NCBI GenBank assembly: GCA_019234175.1
Contig: JAFALP010000214.1
Span: 1-6,486, forward strand
DNA: 6,486 bases
From: Actinomycetota bacterium
Lineage (GTDB): Bacteria > Actinomycetota > Thermoleophilia > Gaiellales > Gaiellaceae
Direction: 5' to 3'
A program made the position numbers and the translations under genes. The first letter of the stretch is position 1. Every line of letters starts with the position of its first letter. The notes beneath the pieces are model-generated. The model was not told the DNA's origin. It saw only the letters and a list, made by a program, of their open reading frames with translations, and ran no database searches. Positions 1 to 5,519 of the stretch are shown here, in pieces.

Positions 1-1058
1 CGCCTGCGCAGGCGCTCGCGCAGCAGCTGCTCGGCAACCGCTGCGGCGCCGTCGTCGCCATGAACCCTCGCACCGGCGCCGTGTACGTGATGGCGTCGTC
101 GCCGACGTACGACCCGAACCTCGTCGACAAGCCCGGCGGCTACGCGAAGATCCTGAAGACGACCGGCGCGTGCGGCGGCTCCTCGGCGCTGCTGAACCGC
201 ACCACCGACGGTCTCTTCACCCCCGGATCGACGTTCAAGATGGTCACCGCCGCGGCGGCGCTCGAGAGCGGCAAGTTCACGCCGACGTCCGGCTTCGAGG
301 ATCCCGGCTACTGCACCGAGTACGGCAAGCAGGTGAAGAACGCGCTCAACCCGGACCAGAACGGGCCGGAGTCGTACGGGCACGTGACGCTCGCGGAGGG
401 ATTCCAGCACTCGATCAACTCGGTGTTCTGCAACGTCGGCAAGCAGATCGGCGCGAAGGCGATCCTGGACCAGGCGAAGAAGTTCGGCTTCTATTCGACG
501 CCGCCGCTGGAGACGCCGGCGAACCAGCGCCTCCCGAGCGGCCTCTACGACAACGGGAGGCTCTGGTTCCCGAAGGACCCGGCGACGCAGGTCGACCCCG
601 GCCGCCTCGCGTTCGGACAGGAGCGCATGCAGGTGACGCCGCTGCAGATGCTCATGGTCGGCTCGGCGATCGCGAACGGCGGCGTCGTCCCGCGGCCCTA
701 CATCGTGGACAAGGTGCTCGGGCACAACGGCGACGTCGTCGCCCGGACGCACTCGTCCGACCTGGGCCGCGCCGTCTCGCCCCAGACCGCCTCGGAGCTG
801 ACGCAGATGATGGTGTCGGTCGTCCAGGGCGGCACCGGCACGGCCGCCCAGATCCCCGGCATCCAGGTCGCGGGCAAGACGGGAACGGCCGAGACGGGGA
901 TCAACAACGTGTACACGGCCTGGTTCGTGTCGTTCGCGCCCGCAGACAATCCACAGGTTGCAGTCGCCGTCGTGCTCGAGAAGCAGGCGAACGGCTTCGG
1001 CGGATCGGTCTCGGCTCCGATCGCGAAGCAGATCCTGGAAAAGCTCCTGCACCGCTGA
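1..1058 (+). CDS. pbpA: Penicillin-binding protein transpeptidase (PbpA/FtsI-like), 5' truncated by window edge
   Basis: This is the C-terminal part (351 residues from the first full codon at 3 to the TGA at 1056-1058) of a class B penicillin-binding protein, a D,D-transpeptidase that cross-links peptidoglycan outside the membrane. All three active-site motifs are present in order: STFK with the acylated serine at 228-230, SIN at 411-419, and KTGT starting at 876. The family stretch GQERMQVTPLQM, followed by an ANGG motif, lies between SIN and KTG. The ATG at 60 is not the start: the frame is open to the window edge and reads a normal family stretch (...NRCGAVVAMNPRTGAVYVM). The N-terminal anchor and dimerisation domain therefore lie outside. 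There is no PASTA domain at the C-terminus. Four cysteines are visible, which is unusual for an exported domain. A pknB-type kinase follows after 26 bases, the known rodA-pbpA-pknB arrangement of actinobacteria, so PbpA is preferred over FtsI. The subfamily choice is inference. Confidence 0.93.
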   Translation, partial: PAQALAQQLLGNRCGAVVAMNPRTGAVYVMASSPTYDPNLVDKPGGYAKILKTTGACGGSSALLNRTTDGLFTPGSTFKMVTAAAALESGKFTPTSGFEDPGYCTEYGKQVKNALNPDQNGPESYGHVTLAEGFQHSINSVFCNVGKQIGAKAILDQAKKFGFYSTPPLETPANQRLPSGLYDNGRLWFPKDPATQVDPGRLAFGQERMQVTPLQMLMVGSAIANGGVVPRPYIVDKVLGHNGDVVARTHSSDLGRAVSPQTASELTQMMVSVVQGGTGTAAQIPGIQVAGKTGTAETGINNVYTAWFVSFAPADNPQVAVAVVLEKQANGFGGSVSAPIAKQILEKLLHR

Positions 1059-1067
1059 GGTCGCGTC

Positions 1068-1073
1068 TACCCT
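1068..1073 (+). promoter_or_regulatory. Possible -10 element (TACCCT) just upstream of the PASTA kinase
   Basis: TACCCT fits the actinobacterial -10 pattern TAnnnT and lies in the 26-base gap between the PBP stop and the kinase GTG. Transcription starting about 7 bases downstream would give a leader of only about 4-5 bases, i.e. nearly leaderless. This would suit the lack of a Shine-Dalgarno sequence. No convincing -35 element is visible and the motif is short, so it may be chance. The kinase may simply be read through from the PBP gene. Confidence 0.25.
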
Positions 1074-1084
1074 GTAACAGCCCC

Positions 1085-3043
1085 GTGGCAGTCTCCGACA
1101 CGCTCATCGGCACGCTCTTCGACGGGCGCTACCGCATCGTCCGCAAGCTCGGCGCGGGTGGGATGGCGGACGTCTATCTCGCCGAGGACCAGGAGCTGGG
1201 CCGGCGGGTCGCCATCAAGATCCTGAACGACCGACACGCGAACGACGAGCAGTTCGTCGAGCGCTTCCGGCGGGAGGCCAAGAACGCGGCCGCGCTCTCC
1301 CACCCGAACATCGTCTCCATCTACGACCGCGGCGAGGCGGAGGGGACCTACTACATCGCGATGGAGTACCTGGAGGGGCGCTCGCTCAAGGAGCTGATCC
1401 TCGCCCACGGCGACGCGCCGATCTCGGTCGTCGTCGAGTACGCGCGGCAGATCCTCGCCGCGCTTCGCTTCGCGCACCGGCACGGCATCGTCCACCGCGA
1501 CATCAAGCCGCACAACGTGCTCGTCGACAGCGAAGGCCGCGTGAAGGTCACCGACTTCGGCATCGCGCGCGCGGGCACGAGCCAGATGACGGAGGCGGGT
1601 TCCATCGTGGGCACGGCGCAGTACCTCTCGCCGGAGCAGGCGCGCGGCGGCGACGTCGACCAGCGCTCCGATCTCTACTCGCTCGGCGTCCTCATGTACG
1701 AGATGCTCACGGGCGAGGTCCCGTTCTCGGGCGACACGCCGGTCGAGATCGCGATGAAGCACCTGTCGCAGACGCCGGTGCCGCCGTCGGCGAGGCGCCC
1801 CGACGTTCCGCACGACCTCGACATGGTGGTCATGCGCTCGCTCGCCAAGGATCCGGATGACCGGTACCAGAGCGCCGAGGAGATGGAGGCGGACCTCGAC
1901 CGCGTCGCCCGCGGCGCCGGCGTCGCGCGCGAGACGCAGGAGACCGCGACGCAGATCATGCGCGCACCGTCCACGCTTCCCCTCGCTGCCACCGCGGCGA
2001 CGATGATCACGCCGCCGCGCCGCGGCGGCGTCGCGCCGCCGGTGCCGCCGTCGGTGTACTACGACCTGGACGAGCCCATCCGCCGCCGGCCGATCTGGCC
2101 GTGGATCGCCGCGTTCGTCTTCGTCGTCGGCGCCGCCATCGGCGGCTGGTACCTCTACCACCAGATCTCGAACAAGATCTCCTCGTCCGCGCCGGTCGCG
2201 GTCGGGTACTACCTGAACGAGAACCAGCAGCAGGCGACGCAGAACGTCGAGGCGGACGGGTTCCACGCCGTCGTCAAGAAGCACACGAACCTCACCGTCG
2301 CGAGCGGCCTCGTCTACCAGCAGGATCCCGTCGCCGGCCACCACCAACCGAAGGGCAACGACGTGACGCTCTACGTCTCCACCGGCAAGCCGAAAGTGGC
2401 CGTGCCGACGCTGAAGGGGCTGAAGTCGGAGGATGCGATCTCGCAGCTGAAGGCGCTCCACCTCGTTCCCGACGTGCACGAGGTGCAGTCGTCGACGCCC
2501 GCGGACGAGGTGACGGCGTCCGACCCGAAGTCGGGCACGCAGGTCGTCGCCGGGACGAAGGTGCGCATCAACGTGTCCTCGGGCCCGACGCCGGTCTCGG
2601 TGCCGAACGTCGTCGGCCAGACGCTCAACAACGCGACGGCGGCGCTGAACCAGGCCGGCTTCAAGGTGAACCCGACGTACGTCGAGTCGGATCAGCCGCA
2701 GAACCAGGTCATCGACCAGTCGCCCGGCCAGGGCGAGCAGGCGGCGAAGGGCTCCACGATCGCGCTCACGGTCTCGAACGGGCCGAAGACGGTGGCGGTG
2801 CCTGACGTCCGCACGCTCGACGCGGGCACGGCCACGTCGACGCTCCAGGATCAGGGCTTCAAGGTGAAGTACACGTACACGACCGTCACCGATCCGAACG
2901 AGGATCAGATCGTGCTCGACCAGAACCCGGAGGCGCCCACCCAGGTGAAGCCGGGCTCGCAGATCACGCTCGTCGTCGGCCGCTGCCCGGCGAGCGGCTG
3001 CCCCGCGGCGACGACGACGACCACCACGACGACGACGCCTTGA
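1085..3043 (+). CDS. pknB: PASTA-domain serine/threonine protein kinase (PknB-like), four PASTA repeats
   Basis: Membrane receptor kinase of 652 residues that senses peptidoglycan fragments or lipid II and phosphorylates cell-wall and division proteins (known for the PknB/Stk1 family). Kinase domain about 16-275: glycine loop LGAGGMADV, ATP lysine K45 (VAIK), catalytic D139 in HRD, D157 in DFG, and the activation segment ending GTAQYLSPEQ. T169 aligns with the first of the two PknB activation-loop threonines, while the second is not conserved. A Pro/Arg-rich juxtamembrane region leads to one membrane span at about 338-357. Outside are four PASTA units at about 368-434, 437-501, 503-567 and 569-632. 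The last three start with VP motifs and the first is degenerate. The tail has C634 and C639, then nine threonines and a proline. The GTG at 1085 is the only sensible start: no in-frame start codon lies between it and the PBP stop, and the next ATG falls in the glycine loop. The stop overlaps ddl by four bases. Confidence 0.96.
   Translation: MAVSDTLIGTLFDGRYRIVRKLGAGGMADVYLAEDQELGRRVAIKILNDRHANDEQFVERFRREAKNAAALSHPNIVSIYDRGEAEGTYYIAMEYLEGRSLKELILAHGDAPISVVVEYARQILAALRFAHRHGIVHRDIKPHNVLVDSEGRVKVTDFGIARAGTSQMTEAGSIVGTAQYLSPEQARGGDVDQRSDLYSLGVLMYEMLTGEVPFSGDTPVEIAMKHLSQTPVPPSARRPDVPHDLDMVVMRSLAKDPDDRYQSAEEMEADLDRVARGAGVARETQETATQIMRAPSTLPLAATAATMITPPRRGGVAPPVPPSVYYDLDEPIRRRPIWPWIAAFVFVVGAAIGGWYLYHQISNKISSSAPVAVGYYLNENQQQATQNVEADGFHAVVKKHTNLTVASGLVYQQDPVAGHHQPKGNDVTLYVSTGKPKVAVPTLKGLKSEDAISQLKALHLVPDVHEVQSSTPADEVTASDPKSGTQVVAGTKVRINVSSGPTPVSVPNVVGQTLNNATAALNQAGFKVNPTYVESDQPQNQVIDQSPGQGEQAAKGSTIALTVSNGPKTVAVPDVRTLDAGTATSTLQDQGFKVKYTYTTVTDPNEDQIVLDQNPEAPTQVKPGSQITLVVGRCPASGCPAATTTTTTTTTP
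3011..3037 (+). repeat. ACG/ACC trinucleotide run encoding nine threonines
   Basis: Nine consecutive threonine codons (seven ACG, two ACC in the middle) form a near-perfect trinucleotide repeat at the 3' end of the PASTA kinase, ending four bases before its TGA. It encodes a low-complexity extracytoplasmic tail. In-frame slippage would only change tail length. The ddl start codon lies immediately beyond it, so the repeat also occupies the place where a ribosome-binding site for ddl would be. Confidence 0.8.
3040..3043 (+). other. TTGA stop/start overlap coupling pknB and ddl
   Basis: The ddl TTG start (3040-3042) and the kinase TGA stop (3041-3043) share the tetranucleotide TTGA. The bases upstream are an ACG repeat with no Shine-Dalgarno-like sequence, so initiation at ddl most likely depends on ribosomes terminating on the kinase reading frame. 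An alternative in-frame GTG at 3058 would remove six residues ahead of the conserved LLAGG strand and would lose this coupling. Confidence 0.75.
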
Positions 3044-4005
3044 CGTCCCGCCTGCGCGTGGCGCTGCTCGCCGGCGGCCGGTCGAGCGAGCACGACATCT
3101 CGCTCGCGTCCGCGCGCTCGGTGCTGGAGGCGCTCGACCCCGGCCGGTACGACGTCGTCGAGATCGCCGTCGGACGTGACGGGAGCTGGGGGATCGACGG
3201 CGACACGCTCACAGCGCTCGCCGGCTTCGACGTCGTTCTGCCCATCCTGCACGGGCCGTTCGGTGAGGACGGGACGGTGCAGGGGCTGCTCGAGCTCGCT
3301 GATGTCGCCTACGTGGGCGCGGGCGTTGCCGCGTCGGCGCTGGCGATGGACAAGGACCTGTTCAAGAAGGTCATGCGCGACAGCGGCATCCCCGTCGCGC
3401 GGCACCACACCATCCGCCTCGGCGATCCGGTCGAGAACCCGCTCGGCTATCCGGTGTTCGTGAAGCCGGCGCGGCTCGGATCCTCCGTGGGCATCTCCAA
3501 GGTCGTCGATCCGCCGCAGCTGGACGCCGCCGTCGCGCTCGCGCGCCGGCACGACGAGAAGGTGCTCGTGGAGGAGTTCGTCGACGGCGTCGAGGTCGAG
3601 TGCGGCGTGCTCGGAAACCGCGTTCCGCCGCCGGTCGCGTCGCTGCCCGGCCGCATCGACACCCTCGGGCACGAGTGGTACGACTACGCGTCCAAGTACG
3701 ACGAGGGCGGCATGGAGCTCGTCGTCCCGCCGGAGCTGCCGGCGGAGACCGTCGAGCTCGTCCGCCGGCGCGCCGTCGACGCATTCGTCGCGAGCGAGTG
3801 CGAGGGGATGGCCCGCATCGACTTCTTCGTGCGCGGCGACGGCGAAGTGGTCGTCAACGAGCTGAACACGATCCCGGGCTTCACGGCGACGAGCGTGTAC
3901 GCGAAGCTCTTCGCCGCGTCGGGCATTCCGTACGGGGAATTGCTCGACCGGCTCATCGCGCTCGCGCTCGAGCGGCACGAGCGCCGCGCGCAGCTCGAGT
4001 TCTAG
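3040..4005 (+). CDS. ddl: D-alanine--D-alanine ligase
   Basis: Cytoplasmic ATP-grasp enzyme of 321 residues that joins two D-alanines to make the dipeptide added to UDP-MurNAc-tripeptide by MurF. Seen in order: the N-terminal GGRSSEHDIS loop with E17, LHGPFGEDGTVQG at about 70-82, the ATP-binding stretch VKPARLGSSVGIS at about 141-153, the omega-loop YDYASKYDEG with Y216, and metal ligands D261, E274 and N276 in ARIDFF and NELNTIPGF. The tyrosine in the omega-loop is the version known from D-Ala-D-Ala enzymes rather than D-Ala-D-Lac (vancomycin-resistance) ligases. The length fits the short DdlB-like form (about 306-320 residues). The start is a rare TTG, chosen because it overlaps the kinase stop. 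A ligase directly behind a PASTA kinase puts precursor synthesis under the same transcription as its sensor. The 3' end interlocks with the convergent kinase. Confidence 0.96.
   Translation: MTSRLRVALLAGGRSSEHDISLASARSVLEALDPGRYDVVEIAVGRDGSWGIDGDTLTALAGFDVVLPILHGPFGEDGTVQGLLELADVAYVGAGVAASALAMDKDLFKKVMRDSGIPVARHHTIRLGDPVENPLGYPVFVKPARLGSSVGISKVVDPPQLDAAVALARRHDEKVLVEEFVDGVEVECGVLGNRVPPPVASLPGRIDTLGHEWYDYASKYDEGGMELVVPPELPAETVELVRRRAVDAFVASECEGMARIDFFVRGDGEVVVNELNTIPGFTATSVYAKLFAASGIPYGELLDRLIALALERHERRAQLEF
3967..3999 (-). terminator. Stem-loop just after the stop of the minus-strand kinase (inside ddl)
   Basis: A 7-bp arm CTCGAGC (3967-3973) pairs with GCTCGAG (3993-3999). Inside it, GGC (3974-3976) can pair with GCC (3983-3985) around a 6-base loop, leaving an unpaired stretch on one side. 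Read on the minus strand it begins three bases beyond the kinase stop codon. There is no T-run after it, so it is not a canonical intrinsic terminator. High-GC coding DNA forms such stems easily, so this is a candidate only. Confidence 0.3.
4002..4005. other. CTAG shared by two convergent stop codons
   Basis: The ddl stop TAG occupies 4003-4005 on the plus strand. The stop of the convergent kinase, also TAG, occupies 4004-4002 on the minus strand. The two overlap in the palindrome CTAG, leaving no intergenic DNA. Reading the window I found no other CTAG. Any terminator for either gene must lie inside the other gene. Confidence 0.95.
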
Positions 4006-5474
4006 CGGGAGCGCACGTCGCTGATCTCGGCCTTGCCGCCGGAGGGCAGGCGCGAGATCCACACCACGTAGTAGCGCGCGTTCGCGCCGTTCAGGTGGAA
4101 CGTCGTCGACGAGCTCACGGTCTGCGTGGACGAGTCCGCCGCGAACGGGCCGCTCGGCGACGGGCCGGCCTTGATCTGCGCGGTGAAGCCCGGTGTGGGC
4201 GTGCTCACGGTGACCGATCCGAGCTTCATGGACGAGCCGGCGTCGAGCACGAGTCCGATGCCGCTCTTCAGGTTGCCGAACTCGGGCGTCGCGTAGATCT
4301 GCGTGTACCAGTCGGTCCCCGGGTTCCCGTCCGTGGCCGCGCCGGCGGTGTCGGAGTGGCTGTCCTTCGGGCCGCTCGGGTCGTAGTTCCCGACCGCGCG
4401 CAGGCTCGCCGTCGTGCCGCCCCGCCCCCCGGCCGCCTTCTTGCCACCGCCCGGCGAGCCGCCGAGCTCGACGACGGCGAGGACGACGCCGAGGAGGATG
4501 AGCCCGGCGAGGCCGAGCAGGACCGGCATGTGCCCGCCGCGGCGGCGCGCGGGGTGCACGGGCGGCGCCGGCGGCGCGACGACGGGCGTCCCCCGCACCA
4601 TCGTGCGGTCGGCGTCGAAGCTGCCCAGCTCGTCCTGGACGCGGCGCAGCTCCGTCGCGAACGCGTCCATGGAGGGGAAGCGCCGGGTCGGGTCCTTCTC
4701 CAGCGCGCGGTCGACCACCTGCGCGAGCCGGGGAGGGACATCGGCGCGAACCTGCAGCAGGCTCGGCGGATGCTCGGTGACGTGCTTCATCGCCACCACC
4801 ACGAGGTTGTCGCCGCGAAACGGCACGTCGCCGGCCAGGAGCTCGTAGAGGACGACGCCGAGCGAGTAGATGTCCGTTGCCGGGGTCACCGGCTCGCCGT
4901 TCGCCTGTTCCGGCGAGAGGTAGTTGCTCGTCCCGAGCACCGTGCCCGTCTGTGTCACGCCGCGCTCGACGTCGAGGGATCGGACGATCCCGAAGTCCGT
5001 CACCTTCGCGTCGCCGGCGAGGTCGATGAGCACATTCTGCGGCTTCACGTCCCGGTGGACGAGGCCGTGCTGGTGCGCGAACGCGAGCGCGTCCGCGATC
5101 TGGATGCCGAGGTCGACCGCGCGCGCGACCGGAAGCGGCCCGCTGCGCTCGAGCAGCTGCTTGAGGTTCTCGCCCTCGACGTACTCGAAGACGATGAACT
5201 GGTTCCCCTCCGACGCGCCCCGGTCGATGACGGTGACGATGTGCGGGTGTGAGAGCCGCGCCACCGCTCGCGCCTCGCGGCGGAACCGCTCGACGTACTC
5301 GGGGTCGTCGCCGAAGTGCGGGTGCAGGACCTTGAGCGCGACGTTGCGCTCCAGCATGCGGTCGTAGCCGCGGTACACGGTGGACATGCCGCCGTGATCG
5401 ACGAGCTCCTCGAGCTCGTACCGGTCGGCGATCACTTCACCGACCACGAGGCCTCTCGGGGCAGCGATCGACAT
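4002..5474 (-). CDS. Receptor-type serine/threonine protein kinase with extracytoplasmic discoidin/galactose-binding-like domain
   Basis: Transmembrane Hanks-type kinase of 490 residues. Kinase domain about 17-280: ATP lysine K48 (ALK), catalytic D142 in HRD, D160 in DFG, then VTQTGTVLGTSNYLSPEQ with T174 and T176 matching the two PknB autophosphorylation sites. The glycine loop reads VDHGGMSTV, so its first glycine is an aspartate (D26). A basic stretch (ARRRGG) precedes one membrane span at about 316-335, then a Gly-rich linker. The outside domain at about 361-490 contains TDGNPGTDWYTQIY, a LKSGIGLVLD strand and a final ARYYVVWIS strand. That pattern resembles F5/8 type C or galactose-binding folds seen on other actinobacterial kinases and Rv3910-like proteins; this is recognition by eye. 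There is no PASTA repeat. The ligand is unknown. ATG 5474 is chosen; a GTG at 5489 would add five residues. No Shine-Dalgarno sequence is seen at either. It converges on ddl and follows a gabT-like gene. Confidence 0.92.
   Translation of the reverse strand: MSIAAPRGLVVGEVIADRYELEELVDHGGMSTVYRGYDRMLERNVALKVLHPHFGDDPEYVERFRREARAVARLSHPHIVTVIDRGASEGNQFIVFEYVEGENLKQLLERSGPLPVARAVDLGIQIADALAFAHQHGLVHRDVKPQNVLIDLAGDAKVTDFGIVRSLDVERGVTQTGTVLGTSNYLSPEQANGEPVTPATDIYSLGVVLYELLAGDVPFRGDNLVVVAMKHVTEHPPSLLQVRADVPPRLAQVVDRALEKDPTRRFPSMDAFATELRRVQDELGSFDADRTMVRGTPVVAPPAPPVHPARRRGGHMPVLLGLAGLILLGVVLAVVELGGSPGGGKKAAGGRGGTTASLRAVGNYDPSGPKDSHSDTAGAATDGNPGTDWYTQIYATPEFGNLKSGIGLVLDAGSSMKLGSVTVSTPTPGFTAQIKAGPSPSGPFAADSSTQTVSSSTTFHLNGANARYYVVWISRLPSGGKAEISDVRSR
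4023..4059 (+). terminator. Stem-loop just after the ddl stop (inside the convergent kinase gene)
   Basis: GATCTCG (4023-4029) is perfectly complementary to CGAGATC (4053-4059). The stem can continue inward through G4030-C4051, CCT/AGG and GCC/GGC with two single-base bulges, ending in a 7-base loop, about 14 pairs in all. It begins 18 bases beyond the ddl stop, the position expected of a transcript-end hairpin. It has no T-run, so Rho or a U-less mechanism would have to act. It also encodes the kinase's ISRLPSGGKAEIS segment, so the symmetry could be a by-product of coding. Confidence 0.35.
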
Positions 5475-5490
5475 TGGGCGTGGGGCCACG

Positions 5491-5496
5491 AGGATG
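5491..5496 (-). promoter_or_regulatory. Possible -10-like CATCCT ahead of the discoidin-type kinase
   Basis: The 45-base gap between the aminotransferase stop and the kinase ATG reads, on the minus strand, TTTCATCCT followed by GTGGCCCC. CATCCT resembles a weak -10 element (compare TACCCT before the other kinase). A start about 7 bases on would leave a leader of about 9 bases before the ATG at 5474 and would exclude the GTG at 5489. No -35 element is evident, and read-through from the upstream aminotransferase gene is equally plausible. Confidence 0.15.
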
Positions 5497-5519
5497 AAAC
5501 GCGCGAGGCCGCTCTGCGG

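Noticed and set aside
60..62. ATG at 60 as the PBP start and ATG at 6371 (minus strand) as the aminotransferase start
   Set aside because: In both cases the frame stays open to the window edge and encodes conserved family sequence upstream, so both genes are truncated by the window rather than starting there.
170..1084. Open reading frame extending the PASTA kinase upstream across the whole PBP gene
   Set aside because: The upstream translation is Arg/Ala/Gly-rich with no family similarity and lies out of frame with a PBP that has all three catalytic motifs. It is an open frame caused by high GC.
1067..2479. Long minus-strand ORF (470 codons) opposite the PASTA kinase
   Set aside because: Its composition is Arg/Asp/Val-rich low complexity typical of an antisense shadow of GC-rich coding DNA. 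The plus strand encodes a complete kinase with conserved motifs.
3040..4005. Possible vancomycin-resistance-type D-Ala-D-Lac ligase
   Set aside because: The omega-loop carries the tyrosine of ordinary D-Ala-D-Ala ligases (YDYASKY), and no vanH, vanX or vanS/R homologue is in the window.
2905..4062. Long minus-strand ORF opposite ddl
   Set aside because: It is a shadow of ddl, with no recognisable domain and a biased Arg/Asp/Val/Leu composition.
3600..5252. Plus-strand ORF of 550 codons spanning the ddl 3' end and the opposing kinase
   Set aside because: It crosses the junction of two real genes and is mostly Arg/Ala repeats. Both genes beneath it have intact catalytic motifs.
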